From a virus, in the IMG/VR virus record IMGVR_UViG_3300025120_000400, positions 1-28,321 of that record: a DNA stretch of 28,321 nt; one strand, given 5' to 3'. Position numbers and translations under genes: made by a program. The notes beneath the pieces were generated by a model. It had not been told where the DNA came from and made no database searches. It was given only the letters and a program-made list of their open reading frames with translations. This document shows positions 12,480-19,970 of the stretch, piece by piece. Numbering within the stretch: the first letter of the stretch is position 1; every line of letters begins with the position of its first letter.

Positions 12480-12706
12480 TGTGGTTGGTGGAGACAAACG
12501 AAAAGTTTAGGCAGATAGTAAAAGAAAAAGGCCTAACATTAAAACAAGCAGGCAAAGAAGTTTATGTTACTGAGGACACCGCAAAAAGTTGGTCTTCTGG
12601 AAGACGTAAAATGCCTTTAGTGTCGTTAGAATTGCTTAGTAATAAGTTAAATATTCTTTTTAAAAAAAACGATTATTTAGTAGACAAGGTTAGTGAAAAA
12701 GACTAA
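12479..12706 (+). CDS. Small helix-turn-helix protein, Cro/XRE-like
   Basis: The 75 residues fit one helix-turn-helix domain: KFRQIVKEKGLTLKQAGKEV, YVTEDTAKSWSSGRRKMP, LVSLELLSNKL. There is no second domain. It is joined to the zinc-ribbon gene by TAATG. It lies immediately upstream of the leader/terminator at 12707-12858, which in lambda is the position of the late regulator Q. It may be a late-gene activator or a Cro-type repressor. It is not adjacent to the repressor gene, where Cro would normally be. Confidence 0.65.
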   Translation: MWLVETNEKFRQIVKEKGLTLKQAGKEVYVTEDTAKSWSSGRRKMPLVSLELLSNKLNILFKKNDYLVDKVSEKD

Positions 12707-12716
12707 CATTTAATTC

Positions 12717-12814
12717 CTAGGATACGATAATTGTATCTTTTCAAGAATTTTAATTCTACAAACAATATAATTTTTTATCATTTGTCACCTATACTCATAG
12801 TAAACGTATCCTAG
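12717..12814 (+). promoter_or_regulatory. Putative late promoter region with 10-bp inverted repeat
   Basis: CTAGGATACG (12717-12726) is inversely repeated at 12805-12814. Inside, GATAC-x7-GTATC lies at 12721-12737 and a consensus TATAAT at 12766-12771, without a good -35. A start near 12778 would give a leader of about 80 bases ending at the terminator. The late promoter is inferred by analogy with lambda pR'-tR'. Confidence 0.4.
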
Positions 12815-12826
12815 AACTTATCAAAT

Positions 12827-12858
12827 AAACCCCAGAGTTTTTCCTTTGGGGTTTTTTT
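12827..12858 (+). terminator. Strong intrinsic terminator before the lysis genes
   Basis: AAACCCCAGAG (12827-12837) pairs with CTTTGGGGTTT (12844-12854), with one G-U, around a 6-base loop and followed by Ts to 12858. The lysis gene ATG begins five bases later, and the hairpin's 3' arm holds the only G-rich bases before it. Confidence 0.8.
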
Positions 12859-12862
12859 ATAT

Positions 12863-13126
12863 ATGGAAATAAACCCACTCATAGTTTGGAATGCATTTAT
12901 AACTTTGGTCGCAGCACCGCTTTTATATGGTATCCGCAAAAACGAAAAAGAAAACGCTGAGTTAAGGATAACCTTGTCTGATTTTCGTATTGAAACCGCA
13001 AAGATGTACGTTACAAAAAAAGATTTAGCTGAAGACGTTGACAGAATATTACAGCAACAAACTTCAATAATAGATTCAATCAACAGATTAGACGCAAAAG
13101 TAGATTCATTATTACTGGATAAATGA
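12863..13126 (+). CDS. Holin-like membrane protein with coiled-coil tail
   Basis: Residues 5-23 (PLIVWNAFITLVAAPLLYG) form one membrane segment, followed by a basic stop (IRKNEK) and a 60-residue helix with heptad-like leucines and isoleucines (LQQQTSIIDSINRLDAKVD). This layout occurs in small phage membrane proteins placed before endolysins. A single-span holin or an i-spanin-like protein are the main options. It begins five bases beyond a strong terminator, and no Shine-Dalgarno site is present, so its expression should depend on read-through. It overlaps the next membrane protein by four bases. Confidence 0.6.
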   Translation: MEINPLIVWNAFITLVAAPLLYGIRKNEKENAELRITLSDFRIETAKMYVTKKDLAEDVDRILQQQTSIIDSINRLDAKVDSLLLDK

Positions 13127-13224
13127 ATGAACCAGTATTGTTCGGAGACATGAATGAATATGGAATAGTGTTAATAACACTATCTCTGCTTGCATTAACA
13201 ATTTTATATATAAAAAAACTATAA
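13123..13224 (+). CDS. Small single-span membrane protein, 33 aa
   Basis: The ATG at 13123 lies in an ATGA overlap with the holin-like gene. The product MNEPVLFGDMNEYG is followed by a membrane segment (IVLITLSLLALTILYI) and KKL. The hydrophobic segment, basic C-terminus and coupled start support a second holin or antiholin. It ends two bases before the endolysin-like gene. Confidence 0.6.
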   Translation: MNEPVLFGDMNEYGIVLITLSLLALTILYIKKL

Positions 13225-13226
13225 AT

Positions 13227-13652
13227 ATGAGCTTAGAAAAATTAGAACTTACAAGACACTCTTACGATCCAAGAGGAACGTTAGGAAGACTATGGTATCC
13301 AACTGGACGCTATGATTGGTTTCAAGGTGGTTTTTTTCACACAGTCGAACGACCTTGGTTAGACAACGCACCAAATATAAGTTGCATACCGCAAAACACA
13401 TATATTTGTAAAAGAGTAAATAGTCCTAGATTTGGTAATACATTTGAAGTAACCGATGTACCGAATAGAACACACATATTGATTCATGCAGCCAACTTTC
13501 CACATGAGCTGCAAGGTTGCATAGCTGTAGGAACTGAATTAATGGCCGATAAGGTTGCCGTTGCATCATCACGTAAAGCACTGAATAAACTTTACGAAGA
13601 GTTGGCAAACATAGATGAATTTGAATTAGAGATAAAGCAACTCATCGTCTAA
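13227..13652 (+). CDS. DUF5675 protein, candidate endolysin
   Basis: The protein has the DUF5675 landmarks: RGTLGRLWYPTGR, HTVERPWLDN, ISCIPQNTY, and near the end H87 in ILIHAANFPHELQGCIAVG with C98. A conserved His and Cys in the order H-x10-GC recalls the active site of L,D-transpeptidase-like folds, which suggests it acts on peptidoglycan; this is inference. It is directly downstream of two small membrane proteins and no lysozyme or amidase is visible in the window, so it is the best candidate for the endolysin. No signal peptide is seen, consistent with holin-dependent release. Confidence 0.7.
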   Translation: MSLEKLELTRHSYDPRGTLGRLWYPTGRYDWFQGGFFHTVERPWLDNAPNISCIPQNTYICKRVNSPRFGNTFEVTDVPNRTHILIHAANFPHELQGCIAVGTELMADKVAVASSRKALNKLYEELANIDEFELEIKQLIV

Positions 13653-13657
13653 ACCAA

Positions 13658-14173
13658 ATGAAACAATGCAGGATCTGTGAAGAGGTCTTGCAAGATAATA
13701 GTTTTTATAAAATAAAACAAAACAAAAAATCAAGCAAAGAATATTATTACAACGAATGTAAATCTTGCCGACATGTTAGAGACAACATAAGGATCTCTAG
13801 CACACCAGAACGCTATTTAAAGCAAACCTATAAAAATTTAAAGCATAACAGGACCAAGGGCCTGACTAATAAACACTACGACTTTGAAATATCAGAGCAA
13901 GATCTTGTGGACCAATGGTATAAACAAGATGGTATCTGCGCTTTAAGCGGAATTAAATTAACACACTTAAAAGACGGCAAAGGCAAAAAATGGATGAATG
14001 CCACCGTCGACAGAATAGATCCAAGCATAGGTTACGAAAGAGACAACATACAATTAGTTTGTCACAGAGCGAACCTGATCAAACATGACATGACAGAAGT
14101 AGATCTAATGTTTTGGGTTGAATCTATTAATGAACATAAACAGTTAAAAGGATTATTACAACAATGGAGTTAA
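13658..14173 (+). CDS. HNH endonuclease next to terminase
   Basis: The first 40 residues form a zinc ribbon (C4-x2-C7 and C34-x2-C37). The catalytic HNH core is at 114-146: NATVDRIDPSIGYERDN, then QLVCHRANLIKHDMT, with D118, R119, D121, N130, H136, N139 and K142. Such HNH proteins beside the small terminase are needed by several phages for DNA packaging. A homing nuclease is the alternative, but the position between lysis and terminase favours the packaging role. It ends one base before the small terminase start. Confidence 0.8.
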   Translation: MKQCRICEEVLQDNSFYKIKQNKKSSKEYYYNECKSCRHVRDNIRISSTPERYLKQTYKNLKHNRTKGLTNKHYDFEISEQDLVDQWYKQDGICALSGIKLTHLKDGKGKKWMNATVDRIDPSIGYERDNIQLVCHRANLIKHDMTEVDLMFWVESINEHKQLKGLLQQWS

Positions 14174-14174
14174 T

Positions 14175-14573
14175 ATGGCGGAACTCACCGACAAGCAACA
14201 ACGCTTTGTGGATGAATACCTCGTCGATTTTAATGCCACACAGGCAGCTATTCGATCTGGTTATTCTGAAAAAACAGCAAGAGCAATAGGAGCAGAAAAC
14301 CTCACAAAACCTGACATTGCAAAAGCTATACAAAATGCAATGACACATAAGAAACAAAGGACCGAATTGGATGCTGACTTTGTTATCAAGTCTTTAATGA
14401 CTGAAGCAATGGAGCAAGGAGAGAGATCTTCACACGGCGCAAGAGTACAAGCATTGGCTCACTTAGGCAAAGTATTAGGTATCTTTGCACCGGATAAAGT
14501 ATCAGTTGATATGAGTCATAAAGATTGGTTGGAATCATTACCAATACCGGATAACGAACATGTCGAACATTAA
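14175..14573 (+). CDS. terS: Terminase small subunit
   Basis: The N-terminal DNA-binding domain is clear: LTDKQQRFVDEYLVDFNATQ, then AAIRSGYSEKTARAIGAENL, TKPDIAKAIQNAM. This is the helix-turn-helix of the Terminase_2 family (terminase small subunit). The middle is a helical oligomerisation region (TELDADFVIKSLMTEAM), and the C-terminus WLESLPIPDNE is short. It recognises the packaging site and hands DNA to TerL. It overlaps the large subunit gene by 14 bases. Confidence 0.88.
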   Translation: MAELTDKQQRFVDEYLVDFNATQAAIRSGYSEKTARAIGAENLTKPDIAKAIQNAMTHKKQRTELDADFVIKSLMTEAMEQGERSSHGARVQALAHLGKVLGIFAPDKVSVDMSHKDWLESLPIPDNEHVEH

Positions 14574-16134
14574 GTTATCAGCTTTAAGAGACGATTTTAA
14601 ATACTATGCAAAGCATTGCTTAAACATAGTTACTAAAGACGGCAAGAAAACACCGTTTGTTTTAAACGAAGCTCAAGAAATAGTTTATGACGCTCTGACA
14701 GAACAGTATGAAAGAACTGGCAAAGTAAGAGCGATCATTGTCAAAGCCAGACAAATGGGCATATCTACTCTTATAGAGGGAATGATGTTCCATAGGACCA
14801 CAATGAATCAGAACATGAATACGTTCATATGTTCTCACTTAGCAGAAAGCACATCTTCAATCTTTAAGATGACTAAAACCTTTCTGGATAATTTACCGCA
14901 TGAAACGGTAAAACCTAGTATCGGCATGCAAAGCGCTAGTGGATTGCATTTTGATGAAATTAACAGCTCATTTAGAGTCGGTACGGCCAGATCTAAAACA
15001 ACTGGACGTGGAATGACATTACAGAATCTTCATGCATCAGAGCCTGCTTATTGGGACTTTGCTGAAGACATTACTGCTGGACTGTTGCAGGCAGTTGGTA
15101 GAAACAGTTGGGTTGTGTTTGAATCTACTGCTAATGGACTAAATTGGTTTCACGATCAAGTTAAACAAGCAGAGTTAGATGAAAGTGAGTGGCAGGTTGT
15201 ATTTGTACCTTGGTCTGTGATGGAAGAATACCAACAGCCATCTGGAAAAAACTTTGTTTTATCAGATGAAGAACAATTCTTAGTAGAACAATATAAAGTA
15301 AACAATGATCAGTTGGCTTGGAGACGTAATAAGATCTTAGAGCTAGGTGATGACAAGTTTAAACAAGAGTATCCAATAAATGTAAACGAAGCATTTATTT
15401 ACTCTGGACGACCTTTTGTAGAGGAACGGTACATAACCGCAGCTGAAGAAGAAGTATTTCAACCAGATATGATTGGAGACTTTGATCCTTTAGGTCAGTT
15501 TATACCCAGATCTGACAAGAAAGGCTCATATAAACAATGGGGTGTTGTAGACAGAGGTGTTGATTACTGCATAGGTGTAGACGTTGCAGAAGGCAGAGGC
15601 GGTGACTATTCATGTGCACAGGTTGTGAATGAAGATGGTGAACAAGTGGCGGTATGGCACGGTTATATAGATCCGTTTGAGTTTGGCGATAAAATCCAAG
15701 ACTTGGCCAGACATTGGAACTATGCATACGTCATCGTAGAAAGAAACAATCACGGCATATCAGTATGTGATCGTTTAAAGCAATTAGATTATAAAAACGT
15801 ATACCAAGAAGAATCTTGGGATAGGCGCTACGAAGGCCGTAAATCACCTAAGATTGGTTTTACTACCACAGCTAAGTCTAAACCTTTAATCGTAGACAAT
15901 TTAGCTTCTATGTTGAGATTAGAAGAATCCGGCATCGTTGATCTTGATTTAATAAAAGAATTAAGAACCTATCAAATTGATGATAACGGATCCACCAACG
16001 CAGCATCAGGATGTTATGACGATAGAGTTATGGCTTACTGTTTAGCTTTATTTGGATTAAGAACCTTACCAAAGAAAAGACCTGTGGTGCTAAGAGAAAA
16101 GTTTGAACCTTTAGACAAAACAATTGGATATTAA
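14560..16134 (+). CDS. terL: Terminase large subunit
   Basis: The ATP-dependent packaging motor and head-filling nuclease. ATPase: Walker A region KARQMGIST at 62-70, and a Walker B-like acidic pair in NLHASEPAYWD with E161. Nuclease: D341 in GVDVAEGRGGDYS, D349, E394 in VIVERNNHG, and D487/D488 in CYDDRVMAY, the RNase-H-like triad. Length 524 is standard. It starts inside the small subunit gene and ends in a TAATG overlap with the next gene. The type of packaging end cannot be decided from sequence alone. Confidence 0.95.
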   Translation: MSNIKLSALRDDFKYYAKHCLNIVTKDGKKTPFVLNEAQEIVYDALTEQYERTGKVRAIIVKARQMGISTLIEGMMFHRTTMNQNMNTFICSHLAESTSSIFKMTKTFLDNLPHETVKPSIGMQSASGLHFDEINSSFRVGTARSKTTGRGMTLQNLHASEPAYWDFAEDITAGLLQAVGRNSWVVFESTANGLNWFHDQVKQAELDESEWQVVFVPWSVMEEYQQPSGKNFVLSDEEQFLVEQYKVNNDQLAWRRNKILELGDDKFKQEYPINVNEAFIYSGRPFVEERYITAAEEEVFQPDMIGDFDPLGQFIPRSDKKGSYKQWGVVDRGVDYCIGVDVAEGRGGDYSCAQVVNEDGEQVAVWHGYIDPFEFGDKIQDLARHWNYAYVIVERNNHGISVCDRLKQLDYKNVYQEESWDRRYEGRKSPKIGFTTTAKSKPLIVDNLASMLRLEESGIVDLDLIKELRTYQIDDNGSTNAASGCYDDRVMAYCLALFGLRTLPKKRPVVLREKFEPLDKTIGY

Positions 16135-16421
16135 TGGCAAAAAAAAGAGATCCCAGATTAGATAGAGTTGGTGTTGATGGATTTAACAAACCAAAACGGA
16201 CACCAAACCATCCTACCAAATCTCATGTAGTTGTTGCTAAAGATGGAGACACAATCAAAACAATACGCTTTGGACAACAAGGCGTTAAAGGATCTCCACC
16301 TAAAAAAAACGAATCAGAAGCTGATAAAAACAGACGCAAATCATTCAAGGCAAGACATGCTAAAAATATAGCAAAAGGCAAGCTATCAGCAGCTTATTGG
16401 GCAAATTTAAAGAAATGGTAA
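16134..16421 (+). CDS. Lysine-rich phage protein, 95 aa
   Basis: A highly basic protein with the central segment IRFGQQGVKGSPPKKNESEA, then RRKSFKARHAKNIAKGKLSA, and the end AYWANLKKW. I recall this segment type from marine phage genomes, usually close to terminase or portal, with no known function. It is probably virion- or packaging-associated. The ATG overlaps the terL stop. It is the first of three lysine-rich proteins in a row. Confidence 0.7.
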   Translation: MAKKRDPRLDRVGVDGFNKPKRTPNHPTKSHVVVAKDGDTIKTIRFGQQGVKGSPPKKNESEADKNRRKSFKARHAKNIAKGKLSAAYWANLKKW

Positions 16422-16425
16422 AGAC

Positions 16426-16605
16426 ATGAAAAAAGCCAATCATTACAAAAAAGATGGAACTTTACACAAAGGCGGTTCACACAAGATGTCAGATGGAACT
16501 ATGCACTCAGGTGCAAAACATGCCAAGTCCAGTGTGAAACTTTTCCATTATGGAGCCTTAACCAACAAAGCAAAGAAAAAGGCCAAAACTTACTGGAGTA
16601 AATAA
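16426..16605 (+). CDS. Lysine-rich small protein, 59 aa
   Basis: An ATG at 16426, five bases after the previous stop, opens a 59-codon frame ending in TAATG with the next gene. The product MKKANHYKKDGTLHKGGSHK, MSDGTMHSGAKHAKSS and KKKAKTYWSK is rich in Lys, His and Gly. It resembles small basic phage proteins, possibly binding packaged DNA. The chain of overlaps supports it as real. Confidence 0.6.
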   Translation: MKKANHYKKDGTLHKGGSHKMSDGTMHSGAKHAKSSVKLFHYGALTNKAKKKAKTYWSK

Positions 16606-16772
16606 TGCCAAAAAAAGGACTTTACACAAATATACACGAAAAACGTAAACGAATCGCTGATCAAAAGAAACGCGGTGCTAAAAAAGTAGAGCGCATGAGA
16701 AAAGTAGGATCTACAGGAGCACCGACAGCAAAAGCATTTAATAAAGCAAAGAAAACAGCAAAGAAAAAGTAA
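16605..16772 (+). CDS. Lysine-rich small protein, 55 aa
   Basis: An ATG at 16605 (TAATG overlap) opens 55 codons ending exactly before the portal ATG. MPKKGLYTNIHEKRKRIADQ and VERMRKVGSTGAPTAKAFNK are of a type I recall from many marine phages, where the same RMRKxGxxGAPTxxAF motif recurs. Function unknown; a DNA-binding or virion role is plausible given the charge. Confidence 0.65.
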   Translation: MPKKGLYTNIHEKRKRIADQKKRGAKKVERMRKVGSTGAPTAKAFNKAKKTAKKK

Positions 16773-18776
16773 ATGGCAGAAGAGTATAAATACGACGAAG
16801 ATATCGTAGATCAACCTGACATGATGTTAACCGACGATGCGCTTGAAGAAAAAGAACAACGTGTTGATTACGAACAAGAGTCTGAAATGCACTCTCTTGC
16901 TTCTAGCATGACAGAAAAATGGGAAGAATATAAAAATGCCAGAACAGACATAGAAGACAGGTGGCTTGAAGATCTCAGAGCATTCAACAGTCAATATGAT
17001 GCAGATGTCTTAGGCAAAGTTAACGCATCAGATAGAAAAAGATCAAAAGTTTATGTTGGCTTAACAAGAACTAAATGTATTGCCGCATACAGTCGTATAG
17101 TGGATTTATTGTTTCAAGCTGGTGATCGTTTTTGGAATATAGAGCCTACACCTATAGCAGACATCGGACCGCAAGCAGAACAAGACCTATCACAACAAGC
17201 TATTCAAGAAGTCACACAACTCACTGGAGAAACTCCTATAGATTCAAGAGAATTAATTGGAGCTAGAATGGATGAGTTGGCTGGAGAGTTTCAAAACGAA
17301 ATGCAAGCAAGAGCTCAACAAGCTTCAGATGACATGCAAACACTAATTGATGATCAGTTAGTAGAAGAAGACGCAGAGATAAAAATAAAACAAGCCTTGA
17401 TGGAAATGGTCATTATGGGATCAGGTTGCATTAAGAGTGCGACAATAAAAATTAAAAAAACAGAAAGATTTTTTCAAGATCCAACAGACGGACAATTTAC
17501 TTTAATGTATGAAGAAGAGCCGGCTCCTGATATAGAAGCAGTATCTATCTTTGATATATACCCAGATCCTTATGCTTCTACAATGAATGAGGCTGATGGC
17601 TTATTTCGCAGACACATACTTAATAGATCACAATTTAAAAGACTGGGTGAGTCAGATGGATTTGATCAAGAACTTATTGATCAATGTTTAAGAATGTATT
17701 CAGAAGGCAATCACACAGAAGCATCACACGAAAAAGAAAGACGAGATATTGCTAATGTAAATAGATTAGGTGAATCAAATCGTTTTGAGGTTTTAGAATA
17801 TTGGGGTTTAGTCAGCGGACATGATTTAAAAGATTATGGCATTGATATAGAAGATGAAGCAGATCAGTATCAAGCCAATGTATGGATCTCTAGTGGTAAG
17901 GTATTAAAAGCACAATTGAATCCAATTATGACTCAAAGGATTCCTTATCAGATATTTCCATACGAAAAAACACCACATCAATTTTGGGGAGTCGGTGTAG
18001 CTAGAATGATGAGAGATTCACAGGCCACTATGAATGCCGCAACCAGAATGTATATAGACAACATAGCTATATCTTCTGCTCCTATGATAGAGGTTAATTC
18101 AGACCTTCTGGCAGCCGGAGAAGATCCAACAGACATATACCCTATGAGAGTTTTCATACGTGAAGGAGGCGACGCTTCTGTGCCTATGATGCGCTTTTAC
18201 CAACCGAACAATGTTACGCAAGGTTTAGGAAATATAATAGAAATGTTTAGAACCTTTGCTGATGAAACAACAAGCTTACCAAGCTATACACACGGCGAGC
18301 AAAGCCGCGGTTTAAATAAGACAGCTACAGGTATAAGCATGTTGATGGGAGCCGCTAATGTGGCCCTTAAAAGCACTATAAAAAATATAGATGATTATTT
18401 GACTAAGCCTTTGATTGAATCGTTGTACTACTGGAATATGGAGTGGCACGAAGATGATGCAGTTAAGGGAGATTCAAAAGTTGTAGCTAGAGGCTCAAGC
18501 GCATTAATTGCTAAAGAAATGCAATCACAACGCTTGTTACAGTTCCTAGAAATAACAAGTAACCCTATGGACGCACCGTTGATAAAACGCAAGAAATTGC
18601 TAGAGGATGTCGCAGCGTCTATGGATATTGATCCTGAACAAGTAATAGTAACAGATGAAGAATTACAGCAAGCTATCAGAGCCTCAATGCAGGGCGATCC
18701 TAATGCTAACCCAGACCAAGGAATGGAAGCACCTACAGGACCACCTTCTGGAGAGATTGACCAGATGCAGAGATAG
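16773..18776 (+). CDS. Portal protein
   Basis: 667 residues directly after the terminase block. Typical portal features: a charged N-terminal arm, SKVYVGLTRTKCIAAYSRIV, AVSIFDIYPDPYASTMNEAD (the D-x-Y-P/D-P strand-loop found in podovirus and P22-type portals), QFWGVGVARMMRDSQATMNA, and TGISMLMGAANVALKSTIKN. The C-terminal 50 residues are acidic, then Gln/Pro-rich. The portal forms the twelve-subunit ring at the head vertex where DNA enters. Length and motifs favour a podovirus-type head; no tail tape measure is seen in the window. Confidence 0.88.
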   Translation: MAEEYKYDEDIVDQPDMMLTDDALEEKEQRVDYEQESEMHSLASSMTEKWEEYKNARTDIEDRWLEDLRAFNSQYDADVLGKVNASDRKRSKVYVGLTRTKCIAAYSRIVDLLFQAGDRFWNIEPTPIADIGPQAEQDLSQQAIQEVTQLTGETPIDSRELIGARMDELAGEFQNEMQARAQQASDDMQTLIDDQLVEEDAEIKIKQALMEMVIMGSGCIKSATIKIKKTERFFQDPTDGQFTLMYEEEPAPDIEAVSIFDIYPDPYASTMNEADGLFRRHILNRSQFKRLGESDGFDQELIDQCLRMYSEGNHTEASHEKERRDIANVNRLGESNRFEVLEYWGLVSGHDLKDYGIDIEDEADQYQANVWISSGKVLKAQLNPIMTQRIPYQIFPYEKTPHQFWGVGVARMMRDSQATMNAATRMYIDNIAISSAPMIEVNSDLLAAGEDPTDIYPMRVFIREGGDASVPMMRFYQPNNVTQGLGNIIEMFRTFADETTSLPSYTHGEQSRGLNKTATGISMLMGAANVALKSTIKNIDDYLTKPLIESLYYWNMEWHEDDAVKGDSKVVARGSSALIAKEMQSQRLLQFLEITSNPMDAPLIKRKKLLEDVAASMDIDPEQVIVTDEELQQAIRASMQGDPNANPDQGMEAPTGPPSGEIDQMQR

Positions 18777-18897
18777 GCTAGAGATAAGCAGAAATGAAGA
18801 AGAATTCTATCGCGAGCAAGGTATAGCAGCAGAGCTGAGATACATGCAAACGATCGATGAAACGGCGAAAGCCGTATTGGAGAATGGGAAACGGTAA
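18757..18897 (+). CDS. Small protein after the portal, start uncertain
   Basis: The frame is open back to an ATG at 18655, but that start would overlap the portal by 122 bases. A TTG at 18757 gives 46 residues with the part that looks protein-like: EISRNEEEFYREQGIAAELR and DETAKAVLENGKR. Small YRxQG-containing proteins between portal and scaffold are known in phages as unnamed genes. The end at 18897 is certain, the start is not. Confidence 0.5.
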   Translation: MTRCRDRLEISRNEEEFYREQGIAAELRYMQTIDETAKAVLENGKR

Positions 18898-18948
18898 AAC
18901 CACCCCATTCAATTTGTTAAACAACCGTGGATACCTAGCGAAAGCTAG
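18862..18948 (+). other. Two GAAA-tetraloop hairpins before the scaffold gene
   Basis: ACGGC-GAAA-GCCGT (18862-18875) and CTAGC-GAAA-GCTAG (18935-18948) are perfect 5-bp stems with the same GNRA-type loop, 73 bases apart. The second is directly upstream of the scaffold ribosome site. They may stabilise or help process the head-gene mRNA. Confidence 0.45.
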
Positions 18949-18965
18949 ACCCTAGAGAGGTTATT

Positions 18966-19946
18966 ATGGCAAAAGTTGACCCAGAGCAACTCGAAAAAGA
19001 AGCCGATGAACTTATGGCTAAGTTTAATGCAGAGACAGAAACACCTTCTGAACCTGAGACAGAGACTGTAGAAAAGGAACAAGCTACAGAGGAAGTTGAA
19101 CACACAGAAGAAACCGCAGAAGTCGAAGCACAAGATATAGAGCCACTCAACCCTGACGTACCAGAGGACACTGAGACAGTAGAAGCATCGGAAGAGGTAC
19201 AGGACACTGAAGAAGACAGGGATGAACCTTCTGAAGAATCAAGTCCAGATAATAGTGTGTTTGAAGAACGCTATAAAAACGCACAAGCAAGGATGACTAA
19301 AGCAACTCAAGAAGCAGCTGATCTTCGTAAGAAAATGGCTGAAATGGAAGAGAGATTGAACTTTAGAGAGCAATTGCAAACAAAAACTACGCCTGTTGAA
19401 AATACAGAAGTAGAAGGTGATCTTAAATCATTGATGGAAGATTATCCGGATATTGCAAAACCTTTAATAAGTAAAATTAATACTTTAGAAAACCAACTCA
19501 ACAATACTGCACAGAGCCAAGAGCAACGTGAAGAGGAAAGAGTTATGACGGAGCATATAGCTGCGATTAAGGCAGCTCACCCAGATCTAGATGAAGTTCG
19601 CACAAGCGACGATTTTCAAGGCTGGATGTCACGTCAGAGCAATTTTTATCAACGCATTGCAGAAGAAGGATCTAGTGAAGATGTTATTGAATTGCTAAAT
19701 GCATATAAAAAAGCGGTCGGTTATGACGCACCAATTGTCGACAGTTCATCTAAAAAGGCTGCCAAGTTAGAAGCAGCAAAAAGGGTCGCAGACCCTAAGC
19801 TGCCTAAAACAAGACAGTCGTCGAGTGGCAATCGTAAAGCTAGTTTTACTGTTGATGAAATATCTCGTATGACTCCCAAACAATTTGAGAAGTATGAGAA
19901 AGAAATCGACAAAGCGTATTCTGGCGGAAGGATTGCTATAGATTAA
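18966..19946 (+). CDS. Capsid scaffold protein
   Basis: The 326-residue protein lies directly before the major capsid gene and has scaffold character: a very acidic, low-complexity N-terminal 100 residues (Glu/Thr/Val/Pro), a coiled-coil at 100-135 (KATQEAADLRKKMAEMEERL), a helical middle (LKSLMEDYPDIAKPLISKIN, then TLENQLNN) and a basic C-terminal hook (KLPKTRQSSSGNRKASF). Scaffolds assemble the head shell and then leave. The start has AGAGAGG before the ATG. Confidence 0.78.
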   Translation: MAKVDPEQLEKEADELMAKFNAETETPSEPETETVEKEQATEEVEHTEETAEVEAQDIEPLNPDVPEDTETVEASEEVQDTEEDRDEPSEESSPDNSVFEERYKNAQARMTKATQEAADLRKKMAEMEERLNFREQLQTKTTPVENTEVEGDLKSLMEDYPDIAKPLISKINTLENQLNNTAQSQEQREEERVMTEHIAAIKAAHPDLDEVRTSDDFQGWMSRQSNFYQRIAEEGSSEDVIELLNAYKKAVGYDAPIVDSSSKKAAKLEAAKRVADPKLPKTRQSSSGNRKASFTVDEISRMTPKQFEKYEKEIDKAYSGGRIAID

Positions 19947-19970
19947 CTTAACCCTAAAAGGTGAATAATA

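Noticed and set aside
18655-18756. A longer start for the small gene after the portal
   Set aside because: The extra segment lies wholly in portal coding sequence in another frame, and its composition looks like a frame-shifted reading. The overlap would be 122 bases.
18935-19207. Leftward serine- and valine-rich frame opposite the scaffold gene
   Set aside because: It mirrors the acidic low-complexity region of the scaffold gene. There is no ribosome site and the neighbouring strong genes are rightward.
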